In this document: positions 40,078 to 48,369 of the stretch, piece after piece
Layout of the letters: the number at the start of each line of letters is the position of its first letter
Numbering within the stretch: the stretch's first letter is position 1
Origin: Anaerolineales bacterium
GTDB lineage: Bacteria > Chloroflexota > Anaerolineae > Anaerolineales > Villigracilaceae
Assembly (NCBI GenBank): GCA_030583925.1
Contig: CP129482.1
Coordinates: 1,488,001-1,552,000 of the forward strand
Length of the DNA stretch: 64,000 nt
Reading direction: 5' to 3'
Made by a program: the position numbers and the translations under genes
Notes under the pieces: model-generated
Told to the model about the DNA's origin: nothing
What the model saw: only the letters and a program-made list of their open reading frames with translations
Databases searched by the model: none

Positions 40078-41211
40078 TTAGATCGGTCTCAACACTCGGT
40101 CGGCGCGGAGTTGTTTGAAGAATAAAGCCCCGCCGCGCGGCATGGATTCGTTGGCGGCTTCCATCCACGCCTGCGAGCCGAGCGATTCCGGGGAGCGGCG
40201 CGAGTAGCCGAGATTCTTCCACACCGCATCGAAGCCGACGAGGTCCATCGGCGGAAAGACGAGCGACGCCTCACACTGCAAGACGCTGGAGGCTTCTTCC
40301 ACTTCCTGAATGAGAAGCGGAAGCGCTTTGTCGGCGGAGATTTTCGGGTCGAGATAGAGTTCGTCTGTGCGCGCGACGAGATTTTCCACCTGCCAGCCTG
40401 CGATGCCGACCGGCTCGCCGCCCATGTGTAAGATCAGGAAGGCTTTTTCGCCGAAGGCTTCCATCACATTGTCGGGTGTCATGGCGCGCTTGCCTTTGCT
40501 TAGGCGCGTAACGAGATCGGCGATCTTTTGTGAATCACGCGGACGCCCGCGTTCGAGCGAAAACTCTCCGGGCTTCGATTCGGTCGCCACGAGCGGGGCA
40601 GTTCCCTTTGTCGAAGTGACCGCTTTCCATCCCTCGACGACTTGTTTCCACAGATCGTCGTACGAGCCGGTGTTTTTGATGACAATATTTGCCGCGTCAA
40701 GTTTCTCTCTGGGAGAGGCTTGCGCGTTGACGCGTTGGAGCGCGTCCTGCGGGCTGAGTCCGCGTTTGCGGATGAGCCGTTCCACTTGGATTTGCGCCGG
40801 CGCGTCGGTGACCCAAATGGAATCGCATTCTTTCCGCAGATCGGATTCAAGCAGTTTGATCGCCTCGATCACTACGACGGGTTGGGTCGAGCGGCGGATA
40901 AGCAAATCTACCGCCTGCATGACGTAGGGATGGACGATCGCTTCGAGCTGTGCGAGCGCCTCGGCATCGGAGAAAACGAGTTTGCCAAGTTTGCCGCGAT
41001 CAATTTGACCCTCTTTGTTAATCAGCCACTTTCCGAACGTATCGAGCACGCGCTTGTAGCCCGGCGCGTCTTTGGCGATGACGCGATGGGCGAGCGTGTC
41101 GGCGTCAATGGTGTACGCGCCGAGATGTTCGAGCATACGCCGCACCACGCTTTTGCCGGTGGCGATGTTGCCGGTTAGACCGATGATCGTTTTACCTTGC
41201 CGCTTCGTCAC
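40078..41211 (-). CDS. coaE: Dephospho-CoA kinase fused to a GNAT-like domain
   Basis: 377 residues from GTG 41211, preferred because GGAGG lies 7 nt upstream (the ATG at 41229 has none). Residues about 10-205 are dephospho-CoA kinase: P-loop GLTGNIATGKSVVRRML, DADTLAHRVI and the lid RLIRKRGLSPQDALQRV. This catalyses the last step of CoA synthesis. Bacterial CoaE is normally about 200 residues; here about 170 more follow (from GEFSLERGRPRDSQKIADLV). They have the helix-strand order of GNAT acetyltransferases, including a GEPVGIAGWQVE strand. An acetyl-CoA-using or CoA-sensing accessory domain is inference. Confidence 0.85.
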   Translation of the reverse strand: MTKRQGKTIIGLTGNIATGKSVVRRMLEHLGAYTIDADTLAHRVIAKDAPGYKRVLDTFGKWLINKEGQIDRGKLGKLVFSDAEALAQLEAIVHPYVMQAVDLLIRRSTQPVVVIEAIKLLESDLRKECDSIWVTDAPAQIQVERLIRKRGLSPQDALQRVNAQASPREKLDAANIVIKNTGSYDDLWKQVVEGWKAVTSTKGTAPLVATESKPGEFSLERGRPRDSQKIADLVTRLSKGKRAMTPDNVMEAFGEKAFLILHMGGEPVGIAGWQVENLVARTDELYLDPKISADKALPLLIQEVEEASSVLQCEASLVFPPMDLVGFDAVWKNLGYSRRSPESLGSQAWMEAANESMPRGGALFFKQLRADRVLRPI

Positions 41212-41345
41212 GATAACTCCTCCAATCACATTGCAATGCTATTTTAATGTCTTTTGTGAAATTAGCCAGAGAAAAATATCTCGTTTTCAAAATTGTCAAT
41301 TCCAACCCTCCGCGTAGGTCTTTTGTTTGATTCTTGCTCCTGCTG

Positions 41346-41374
41346 TTGACGCTCCTCCGCCTTGCGTGTATGAT
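41346..41374 (+). promoter_or_regulatory. rnpB promoter
   Basis: TTGACG (41346-41351), 17-bp spacer, TATGAT (41369-41374), followed about 8 nt later by the 5' strand of helix P1. It is the best sigma-70-type promoter in the window. Confidence 0.8.
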
Positions 41375-41382
41375 GAACCTGT

Positions 41383-41854
41383 CTCAGGTCGGTCGGGCGA
41401 TCGCGGTGGCGCGTTGACGCCATCGAGGAAAGTCCGCACTCCATAGAGCACGGCGTCGGATAGTCCCCGGGGCGGGGAAGCCTCCCTTGTGGAGCGAACC
41501 TGCCGGAAAAGGGCCACAGAAACAAACAGCCGACCCTCACCCCTGCACCCCTCTCCTTTTTAGAGAGAGGGACTGGGATGAGGGTGGTCATGGTGAAAAG
41601 GTGGTGTAAGAGACCACCGGCGTTTGCAGTAATGCAGATCGTCAGGTAACCCCCGCCGGGAGCAAGGCCAAGCAGGGACGAAGCCATCTGCGGATGGCGG
41701 GAGGCGGCTCGTCTTCATACGCATCCGTTCACGCGGTGAGCGGATCAGTCCCGGGTAGGCTGCATCGAGCGGCGCGGCGACGCGCCGCCCAGAGAGATGA
41801 TCGCACATGCGGAGCGATTCGCAGGACAGAATGCGGCTTATAGACCGACCTGAG
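41383..41854 (+). ncRNA. rnpB: RNase P RNA (type A) with an inserted REP-like hairpin
   Basis: The RNA component of RNase P, which matures tRNA 5' ends. Ends pair as helix P1: CTCAGGTCGGTC with GACCGACCTGAG. Conserved cores are present: GAGGAAAGTCCGCACTCC near the 5' end, GAAACAAACAGCCG, GGTGAAAAGGTG, GTAAGAG, GGAGCAAGGCCAAGCAGGG and, at the 3' end, ACAGAATGCGGCTTATAGACC. A GC-rich hairpin of the REP-like family (41533-41585) forms the tip of a variable helix in the specificity domain (P12 region by comparison with E. coli). Total length is about 472 nt, longer than usual for type A. Confidence 0.95.
41533..41585. repeat. REP-like element within rnpB
   Basis: ACCCTCACCCCTGCACCCCTCTC pairs with GAGAGGGACTGGGATGAGGGT. 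The same family occurs at 27009-27042 and in kynU. Confidence 0.85.
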
Positions 41855-41866
41855 GCGGCTCATCAA

Positions 41867-42223
41867 ATGAATCATCGAAACGAAATAGAAGCCGCCCGCG
41901 CGATGCTCACGAAGGTTCTTCAACACGCGCGCGAGCATGATGCGGCGAAGGTCAATCATCTTCATATCGCCATCGGCGAAATTGCAGAACTCGATCAAGA
42001 TCTGATTTTGGCGCACTGGCGCGACCTCAGCAAAGGCACGCTCGCGGAATCGGCGCAATTACATTTCCGAGCGATCGCCGCCGACGCGCAGTGCATGGCA
42101 TGTTTCAAAAAATATCATCCCGAGGGCGGAGAGATTCGTTGCCCCTATTGCGGAAGTTACGGAGCGAAAATATTATCCGGCGAGGAGTTTTACATTGAAT
42201 CCATTGAGACAGAAATTAAATAA
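41867..42223 (+). CDS. hypA: HypA-like nickel metallochaperone
   Basis: 118 residues. The zinc site CMAC...CPYC (Cys76, Cys79, Cys92, Cys95) and IAIGEIAELD match HypA/HybF, which delivers nickel to hydrogenase or urease. The usual N-terminus MHE, whose His2 binds nickel, is replaced by MNHRNE with His at position 3, so metal delivery may be altered. No hydrogenase or other hyp gene is in the window. The ATG at 41867 lies 13 nt after the end of rnpB; a longer frame from 41807 would lie inside the RNA gene. Cotranscription with rnpB is possible. Confidence 0.75.
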   Translation: MNHRNEIEAARAMLTKVLQHAREHDAAKVNHLHIAIGEIAELDQDLILAHWRDLSKGTLAESAQLHFRAIAADAQCMACFKKYHPEGGEIRCPYCGSYGAKILSGEEFYIESIETEIK

Positions 42224-43343
42224 AAAAATCCATGTCATTGCGAGGCGGGTCGAAGACCCGACGAAGCAATCTCCTCGTGTTGGTTGGAGATTGCTTCGGA
42301 CTATCGTCCTCGCAATGACAATGCTTTCTGGATGCAACCTCCCCGCCGCTTCAACCCCGACGCCCGACCTGTTCGCCACTCTTCAAGCGTCCACGCCCTC
42401 CGGCTTTACCCCTCCCGCCGCGACGGAGCAAATCATCGCGACCCCTGATTTCAATTTTGCAACCGCCACCTTCACCGCCATTCCTCAAAATACGATTCCC
42501 TCGCCGTCCCCGTCCGATCAATTGACAGGCAAAATCGTTTTCACGTGCCAAGTAAACAAAGTGCAAGCCTCCGACCAAATTTGCATCATCAATGCGGACG
42601 GTTCGGGATTCCGTCAATTGACGAGCGATAACGTTCGTCATTACTATCCTTCCTTGTCGCCCGATGGTCAAAGCGTGTTGTACTCCGCGTTCCGCGAACA
42701 AAATGTGTACGAAATTTATGAAATGAACTTGAACAGCGGAAACGTGAAGCGACTTACCAACCGCCTCGGCGTTTCCAATGCGCCGGAAGTATCGCCGACC
42801 GGCGAATCCATTGTGTTCATGCGCGGCAACCCAAACACGCAACAGAATCAAATCTGGGTTATGAAGAGAGATGGGGATGACCCGGCAAACGTTCCGCAAG
42901 CCCTCGGCTGGGATCCGACCTGGTCGCCGGATGGAAAATTAGTCCTGTTCGCCTCCGACCGCGATGGAGGCGTGCAGTTGTTCACGGTCAGCCTGAAAGG
43001 GAGCGCGATCAAGAAGGTGTCGAATCTGCCGTCCATTCGGGGAAGAAGCGATTGGTCGCCCGACGGTTCGTTCATCGTCACCTATTCCGGCGAGCCGTGG
43101 AAACGTGAAGTCTACATCATGAGCGCGGACGGGTCGAACGCGCGTCAACTCACGCCGAGCGGAGGCAATAGTCAAGGTCCGTCAATCTCACCCGATGGGC
43201 AGTGGGTTGTTTTCACTGCATATTTCGATCATTATGGCGACGATCACGGGTGCGAGATTTACATCATCCGCACAAACGGAACCGACCTGCGACGATTAAC
43301 GAACAACAGTTATTGCGATTACCAACCGCGCTGGGGTCCGTGA
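42195..43343 (+). CDS. TolB-like beta-propeller lipoprotein with repeat-encoded signal peptide
   Basis: 382 residues in the long form. The lipobox is LSGC. The hydrophobic core in front of it (TIVLAMTM) and the upstream basic region are encoded by a CATTGCGAG-family repeat (42233-42320). ATG at 42195 overlaps hypA by 29 bp; a TTG at 42291 would give a 15-residue signal peptide MLRTIVLAMTMLSGC. After a Thr/Pro linker, WD40/TolB repeats (LSPDGQSVLYSAF, WSPDGKLVLFASDRDGG, SPDGQWVVFTAYFD) fill residues about 110-380. Probably a surface scaffold or ligand-binding propeller. Confidence 0.75.
   Translation: MNPLRQKLNKKIHVIARRVEDPTKQSPRVGWRLLRTIVLAMTMLSGCNLPAASTPTPDLFATLQASTPSGFTPPAATEQIIATPDFNFATATFTAIPQNTIPSPSPSDQLTGKIVFTCQVNKVQASDQICIINADGSGFRQLTSDNVRHYYPSLSPDGQSVLYSAFREQNVYEIYEMNLNSGNVKRLTNRLGVSNAPEVSPTGESIVFMRGNPNTQQNQIWVMKRDGDDPANVPQALGWDPTWSPDGKLVLFASDRDGGVQLFTVSLKGSAIKKVSNLPSIRGRSDWSPDGSFIVTYSGEPWKREVYIMSADGSNARQLTPSGGNSQGPSISPDGQWVVFTAYFDHYGDDHGCEIYIIRTNGTDLRRLTNNSYCDYQPRWGP
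42233..42320. repeat. Interspersed repeat, CATTGCGAG family
   Basis: Starts TGTCATTGCGAGGCGGGTCG and ends CCTCGCAATGACA. GAAGCAATCTCC and GGAGATTGCTTCGG form the inner stem. Read on the plus strand it supplies most of the signal peptide of the lipoprotein. Confidence 0.88.
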
Positions 43344-43369
43344 TGGGTTTATAATTCGATAGATCGTTG

Positions 43370-43398
43370 GGGATGCAGTTGCGCGAAGCGTGCATCCC
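43370..43398. promoter_or_regulatory. Hairpin in the leader of the SDR gene
   Basis: GGGATGCA and TGCATCCC pair around a 13-nt loop. A TATAAT (43350-43355) lies upstream and the SDR start 58 bp downstream. Any regulatory effect is inference. Confidence 0.35.
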
Positions 43399-43455
43399 GC
43401 TCGCAGTGCAACTGCTCGCGAACACAAATGCGAACATAAAATAGAGGAGGCTCTC

Positions 43456-44280
43456 ATGGATCCCAAAGGCAAAGTTGTGATCGTGACGGGGGCGTCGTCA
43501 GGAATTGGCGAGGCGACCGCGCGTCAGTTCGGGCGCGAGGGATCGAAAGTCGTCCTCGCCGCGCGTCGTGTGGACAAACTCCAAGCGCTCGCCGACGAAA
43601 TCAACCGCATGGGGTCTGGCGCGGAAACGCTCGTGGTGCAGGCAGACCTTTCCAAACTTGAAGATATTCAATCGCTCGTCAAACAAACAATGGATAAGTA
43701 TGGGCGAATTGATATTCTCGTAAACAACGCCGGCTTTGGACGCATTGATTGGCTGGAGAAGCTCGACCCGGTGAAAGATATTCAGGGACAGTTCGATGTG
43801 AATGTGATGGGCGTGATCCAGACGACGCGGCAGGTGTTGCCAGTGATGATCCAGCAGAGATCTGGCTCGATCATCCAAATGTGCTCGATGGCAGGACTTG
43901 TCGCCACTCCAACCTATACGGTGTATGCCGCGTGCAAACATGCCGTGCATGGATTTTCCGAAGCGCTGAGGCGCGAAGTCAAACCGTGGGGCATAGATGT
44001 TTCAATGGTTTATCCAGGCGGCGTCGCGACCGAGTTCGGCGCGCATGCGGGCATCAACCGCAAGACAAAAGCGACAACGCCGAAATTCATGTTGCTCACC
44101 GCGGAGCAAGTGGCTGAAGCCGTTGTGTCGCTCGTCCGACGCCCGCGCAGGATGTGGATCATCCCATGGCTATGGTCGTTCACAGTCTGGATGAACCGCA
44201 ACTTGAATGGGGTGGTGGATAACACGACCATCAATCGCTTCACCATCCCTGAGCGCGAAGAGGAATTGAACGCGAAATAA
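43456..44280 (+). CDS. Short-chain dehydrogenase/reductase
   Basis: 274 residues from ATG 43456 with GAGGAGG 5-8 nt upstream. Classical SDR features: VVIVTGASSGIGEAT (NAD(P) binding), LVNNAGFGRIDW, catalytic Ser in IIQMCSMAGLVA and YAACK (Tyr-x3-Lys). An Arg in the strand-2 tail (AARRVDKL) favours NADP(H). A C-terminal segment RMWIIPWLWSFTVWMN is hydrophobic and may bind membrane, as in lipid-acting members. Substrate unknown. Followed by a strong terminator. Confidence 0.9.
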   Translation: MDPKGKVVIVTGASSGIGEATARQFGREGSKVVLAARRVDKLQALADEINRMGSGAETLVVQADLSKLEDIQSLVKQTMDKYGRIDILVNNAGFGRIDWLEKLDPVKDIQGQFDVNVMGVIQTTRQVLPVMIQQRSGSIIQMCSMAGLVATPTYTVYAACKHAVHGFSEALRREVKPWGIDVSMVYPGGVATEFGAHAGINRKTKATTPKFMLLTAEQVAEAVVSLVRRPRRMWIIPWLWSFTVWMNRNLNGVVDNTTINRFTIPEREEELNAK

Positions 44281-44370
44281 GTATGATCGACTCCAAACTT
44301 AAGGATTTAGCCACAGATTTCACGGATTCTCATGGATTGTAAAATTTTCATACCTATTCGTTTAAGACGA

Positions 44371-44405
44371 AAGCGGATCAGCTAATAACTGATCCGCTTT
44401 TTTCG
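44371..44405. terminator. Rho-independent terminator
   Basis: AAGCGGATCAG (44371-44381) pairs with CTGATCCGCTT (44389-44399), followed by a T-run. It lies between the convergent SDR gene and recJ. The flanks carry the small inverted motif CCACAGATTTCACGGATT (about 44311) and AATCCGTG-type copies (about 44410-44425). Confidence 0.88.
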
Positions 44406-44463
44406 TGTAAATCCGTGTAATCCGTGGCAAAAGCTTGAAGATTAAATTCGGGATGTGTCATGT

Positions 44464-46173
44464 TTAATCGGGTATGCCGTTTGGTTTCACATCCTTCAAA
44501 TTCAATTGCAGATTTGTCCGCCCGTTCCATTCGTTGGCTTCGAGCGTGTACAACACGTCCACGCGCGGGGGCAGTGACTTTGCCATTCCGCCCATGCGGA
44601 ATCCGATCGCGTCGTAGGTCAAGGCGGGACCGTCCTCGAGCGTGAGTTTCAAGTGCCTGCCCTCCGAGCCGACTGCGCGGAATGCTCTCACTTTCACATT
44701 GCGCGAGACGAAGATGGCGTCGGGGTTGCCGTAGCCTGTCGGCTCGAGAAACGAGAGATGTTTCAACACGCCGAAGTTCATATCGGCGAGGGGCAGTTCC
44801 ATATCGGCGGAAAGTGTCTGGCGCAAATCCTTTCCGTCGAGTTTTTCTTTTGCAATTGATTTGAGCCGCGCAACTAACTCAGGCAGGTTTTCATTTTTCA
44901 CGGTGAAGCCCGCCGCCGCGGCATGACCTCCGTGACGGACGAGCAAGTCTTTGCATAGATCCAACGCGTCGGTGATGTGGAATTCGGGAATAGAACGGCA
45001 CGAGCCGCGCGTTTCGTCAGGTCCCTTCGCCGCGATGACCGACGGGCGGTAATACGTTTCCGTCAACCGCGAGGCCGCCAAGCCGACAACGCCCGAATTG
45101 AAACTTTCATCAGCGGCAAATAAAAGAAACGCATGGGGATCGTCTCGCATGGCGATCTCTTCCGCTTGCGCCTGCATCGTCTTGGTGATGGACTGCCGCT
45201 GGCGATTCTGCACTTCGAGTTGTTGCGCGAGTTGACCCGCGCGCATGAAGTCGGTTGTCGTCAGCAATTCAAACGAAGCCAGCGCTGACTCCAGCCTGCC
45301 CGACGCGTTCAAGCGCGGACCGAGCATAAAGCCGATGTTGCCCGCCGTGATCTTATCCATTTTGACTTGCGCGACGCCAGCGAGTGAAAACAATCCCTGC
45401 CGCTTCGTCTCGCGGAGTTGTTTGAGTCCGATGCGGACAAGCGAGCGATTCTCGCCAACCAGCGGCGCAAGATCGGCGACGGTTCCAAGCGCGACAAGAT
45501 CAAGCAAGCCTGCTAAATCAGTCTCCAGTCTCCAGTCTCTGCTTTTGAAAAGAGCCTCCACAATTTTGTACGCAATCCCCACCCCCGCTAAATCTTTATC
45601 GGGATACGGATCGCCGTGTTGTTTCGGGTTGATGACCGCGAACGCGGGAGGGAGGTTGACTCCGTCGGGGTGGTGGTGATCGCTGATGATGATGTCCAGC
45701 CCGATGGTCCGTGCGTGAAGCGTTTCGTCGGGCGAGCGGATTCCGCAATCCACGGTGATAACCAACTTCACGCCGTCTGCTTTCAACGAATCCAACGCGT
45801 CTTTGTTGAGTCCGTAGCCCTCCTCGAATCGATTCGGGATGTAGCCCCGTACCTTTCCGCCGAGTTGCCTCAACGCCTCGACGAGCAACGCGGTCGCGGT
45901 GACGCCATCCACATCGTAATCGCCGTAGACCGCGATGGGTTCGTTGTGATCGAGCGCGAAAGAGATTCGATCCACCGTCGCTTGCATCCCGATCATCTGA
46001 AACGGATTCGTGTCGAAGGTCGGCTTGGCGGCGACGAACGCGCGCGCGTTATCTTCCGTGCCGATGCCGCGATTAAAAAGAATCTGCCGCAAGATTGGCG
46101 GCACGGCGGTGAGCGCTTCGCTGGCTTGCGAAGTGATGACAGGCGCGATGACCCAACGTTTGTTATGCGTCAT
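44464..46173 (-). CDS. recJ: Single-stranded-DNA exonuclease RecJ
   Basis: 569 residues. DHH-family motifs: VYGDYDVDGVTATALL (motif I), LVITVDCGI, IIISDHHHPDG (DHH) and HGGHAAAAGFTV (DHHA1). RecJ degrades 5' single strands in recombination and repair. An in-frame heptamer tract (CAGTCTC x3, 45519-45539) encodes SRDWRLETD in the middle of the DHH domain, where the loop is variable. The start overlaps the stop of the DUF2723 gene by 4 nt. Confidence 0.95.
   Translation of the reverse strand: MTHNKRWVIAPVITSQASEALTAVPPILRQILFNRGIGTEDNARAFVAAKPTFDTNPFQMIGMQATVDRISFALDHNEPIAVYGDYDVDGVTATALLVEALRQLGGKVRGYIPNRFEEGYGLNKDALDSLKADGVKLVITVDCGIRSPDETLHARTIGLDIIISDHHHPDGVNLPPAFAVINPKQHGDPYPDKDLAGVGIAYKIVEALFKSRDWRLETDLAGLLDLVALGTVADLAPLVGENRSLVRIGLKQLRETKRQGLFSLAGVAQVKMDKITAGNIGFMLGPRLNASGRLESALASFELLTTTDFMRAGQLAQQLEVQNRQRQSITKTMQAQAEEIAMRDDPHAFLLFAADESFNSGVVGLAASRLTETYYRPSVIAAKGPDETRGSCRSIPEFHITDALDLCKDLLVRHGGHAAAAGFTVKNENLPELVARLKSIAKEKLDGKDLRQTLSADMELPLADMNFGVLKHLSFLEPTGYGNPDAIFVSRNVKVRAFRAVGSEGRHLKLTLEDGPALTYDAIGFRMGGMAKSLPPRVDVLYTLEANEWNGRTNLQLNLKDVKPNGIPD
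45519..45539. repeat. Three identical heptamers inside recJ
   Basis: CAGTCTC repeated three times without mismatch, 21 bp, so the insertion keeps the reading frame by itself. Confidence 0.85.
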
Positions 46174-47720
46174 TTGCGTTCGATTCGAAAAAGTACGTCG
46201 TTGATTTTTGTCACTCGATACAACTCGGAAAGTTCTGGCATGTCAATTGCAAAATAGATCGGGCGTGTGTCAATGTTCGCATTGATGTATTCGATCATCG
46301 TCGTCGGCAAAATTTGATCGCCCTCGTCCAAAACTTCGTGAAAGGCAATGCCCATCTTCCCTTCCTCGATCTGCGCGGTGTAAACGTACGAATACAGTTT
46401 ATCCCAATTCGTAAAAACGATGGCGTTATCTTCCACGCGGTTGACGACTCGCATCGCCTCGCGGATCGCTTTATCAGGCGCAAACACGGGATAGATATGA
46501 TTATCTCGAATGAAGGTCGTATACCCTTTTTGGATGGCAAGACTCAAATTTTGCCGCGCATTCAAAATCGGCAAAGTAATTAAGATGATGGAGATGAAAC
46601 CCCGCATCATTCGCAGGGACGGCTGACTCAACCTAGTCAACCTCTCCAACGCTGACAGCGCCGCGCCCGCTCCCGCGCCGAACCACACGGACGTGATCAC
46701 CGTCGCTGGCACATAAAACTCGCGATAGATCGAAAACGAAACCGTGATGGCGAGTCCCCAAATGAGCAGGAACGCAATCAGCGGATACAATCCCTCGCGC
46801 CACCTGCCGCCGAAAAATAACCAAACGATTCCGATCAGCGTGAGAATCAACTGCCACCATGGGAAATATGAAACATACTCGGCGAGTCTGTTTGTCATTT
46901 CATCCTGTGTGGCTGTGAAATAATACGACGAGGCGCGGCTGGCGGGAAAGATGAACAGAAACCGATCCCACGCCGAATCGTATTCGCTTTCGGTCAGCCC
47001 CACCGCGCTCAGATTGACGCGGAAGACCGTGTTATGCACGCTCGAAGGCGGATTGTTGTAATCGAGGAAGAAGAAAAAACCGAAGAATAGCGCCGCGCCG
47101 AGAAGCGCCCCCGCCGCCGCGCTAAACCACTCGACGCGTTTGCGCGCTGTGAACGCCATGACTGCCAACACGGACGCGGCGGTCATCACCACCGTGCTGT
47201 GAATGCCGAGGCTTAATCCGCCTGTGAGACCTGCGATGAAGAGATACGCGGGCTTGTCGGTCTTGCGCCACAACAGGAAACATAACCAGACGGTCGCCAG
47301 CATCCCTGCCGCGGGCGCGTAGGATTCGGCGACGAGGGCGCGCCACCAGAATCCCTCCGTGAGGGCGAGGACGAGCGAGGCTGATAACGCGGCGACGCGC
47401 GAGCCCGTCAACAGTCGAACGATAAGAAAAGTATTCGCCACCGCCAGCGCGCCGAAGAAAGCGGACATTAAATTGACGCGCCATGCGATGGAGTTGATCG
47501 GAATCAACGTGAAGAGTTTGCCAAAGATGATTTGAGTCGCGTAGCCCGTTTGGTGCGTCATGCCAAGGGTGTAGGAGAGAGTCTGAAACTCGGCAGAGTC
47601 GCCCCACAGCAGGGATGGCGCCAGCGTGCGGACGTACAACGCGAAAGCGGCGAGTCCGATCACGAGGGCGAGGCAGATGTCGGTCCGCGAAGGAAGCGGG
47701 TTTTTATCCAGACGATTCAT
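46170..47720 (-). CDS. DUF2723 family membrane protein (GT-C-like)
   Basis: 516 residues from ATG 47720. About ten hydrophobic helices; the first outer loop has LLWGDSAEFQTLSYTLGMTHQTGY, the DUF2723 signature with an Asp/Glu pair like the catalytic acid of GT-C protein mannosyltransferases. A soluble C-terminal domain follows (about 400-516). A glycosyltransferase acting on polyprenyl-linked sugars is the likely role. TATACT (47729-47734) lies 8 nt before the ATG. The stop overlaps the recJ start by 4 nt. Confidence 0.8.
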   Translation of the reverse strand: MNRLDKNPLPSRTDICLALVIGLAAFALYVRTLAPSLLWGDSAEFQTLSYTLGMTHQTGYATQIIFGKLFTLIPINSIAWRVNLMSAFFGALAVANTFLIVRLLTGSRVAALSASLVLALTEGFWWRALVAESYAPAAGMLATVWLCFLLWRKTDKPAYLFIAGLTGGLSLGIHSTVVMTAASVLAVMAFTARKRVEWFSAAAGALLGAALFFGFFFFLDYNNPPSSVHNTVFRVNLSAVGLTESEYDSAWDRFLFIFPASRASSYYFTATQDEMTNRLAEYVSYFPWWQLILTLIGIVWLFFGGRWREGLYPLIAFLLIWGLAITVSFSIYREFYVPATVITSVWFGAGAGAALSALERLTRLSQPSLRMMRGFISIILITLPILNARQNLSLAIQKGYTTFIRDNHIYPVFAPDKAIREAMRVVNRVEDNAIVFTNWDKLYSYVYTAQIEEGKMGIAFHEVLDEGDQILPTTMIEYINANIDTRPIYFAIDMPELSELYRVTKINDVLFRIERK

Positions 47721-47728
47721 GTGACAAT

Positions 47729-47734
47729 AGTATA
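47729..47734 (-). promoter_or_regulatory. -10 box placed for a leaderless transcript
   Basis: TATACT on the minus strand, 8 nt before the ATG at 47720; TTGCCC 18 bp further upstream is a possible -35. Confidence 0.45.
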
Positions 47735-47786
47735 AACGGTCAACGGAAATGCGGGCAAGTGTATAATCCAATTATTCGGAGGCGCC

Positions 47787-48311
47787 ATGTATATTCTCAA
47801 GCCTGATGAAAAGACTACCCCTGTGATGCTGTACACGCAGGACGCGTTGGTGAGCGGGGAAGCGGTGACGCGGCAAAGCATTTCGCGTGTGAGCATTTGG
47901 CTGAGAAGCGACGGCGCGCCAAAATATATCCACGTGTTGAAGCCGCATGTCGTCGTGTTCGGGCGCGAGACGGCGCCGATCTCGCTCACGTATTCTGAAA
48001 TTTATTTCCCCACGCCGCAATTGATCGCGTTCCACACAATGCCGCCAACGCACGAACCGCTGGATTACGATCCCACCGAAGCCAACCGCATGATGCAACA
48101 GGTGAACGTGTTGGTGGGGACGTTTATGATGAAGGGCAAGATCCGTGTCTCGACTCAAACGGAAGTTGTGCAAAGCCTCGAAGTCGCGGGTTCGGCGTGG
48201 ATGTCGCTGTACGATGTGGAGGTCGCCAATCTGTATGTTTCGCAGATGCCTGTATTGCAAACGCCGATGGTTTTGTTGAATCCCGCGCGTGTGGCGTTTG
48301 CAGTGGAGTAA
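47787..48311 (+). CDS. Hypothetical protein, unrecognised family
   Basis: 174 residues, soluble, no signal peptide. GGAGG (47778-47782) supports the ATG at 47787, and TATAAT (47762-47767) lies upstream. The first half is strand rich (YILKPDEKTTPVMLYT, VSIWLRSDGAPKYIHVLKP, VVVFG) and includes DYDPTEANRMMQQVNVLVG; the second half (GTFMMKGKIRVSTQTEVVQSL) repeats a similar strand pattern, so it may be two related small beta domains. No function can be assigned. Confidence 0.7.
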   Translation: MYILKPDEKTTPVMLYTQDALVSGEAVTRQSISRVSIWLRSDGAPKYIHVLKPHVVVFGRETAPISLTYSEIYFPTPQLIAFHTMPPTHEPLDYDPTEANRMMQQVNVLVGTFMMKGKIRVSTQTEVVQSLEVAGSAWMSLYDVEVANLYVSQMPVLQTPMVLLNPARVAFAVE

Positions 48312-48369
48312 TGAAGCGGCGGTGGAGTTGGCGATTGTTTAGTTGTATAATGAAGATGCGAGGTGAAAC

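Noticed and set aside
41807-41866. Longer N-terminus for HypA starting at 41807
   Set aside because: It would begin inside the conserved 3' part of RNase P RNA; the ATG at 41867 is the first one after the RNA end.
43344-43455. Riboswitch upstream of the SDR gene
   Set aside because: Only a simple hairpin is visible; no known riboswitch consensus was recognised and no linked metabolic gene suggests one.
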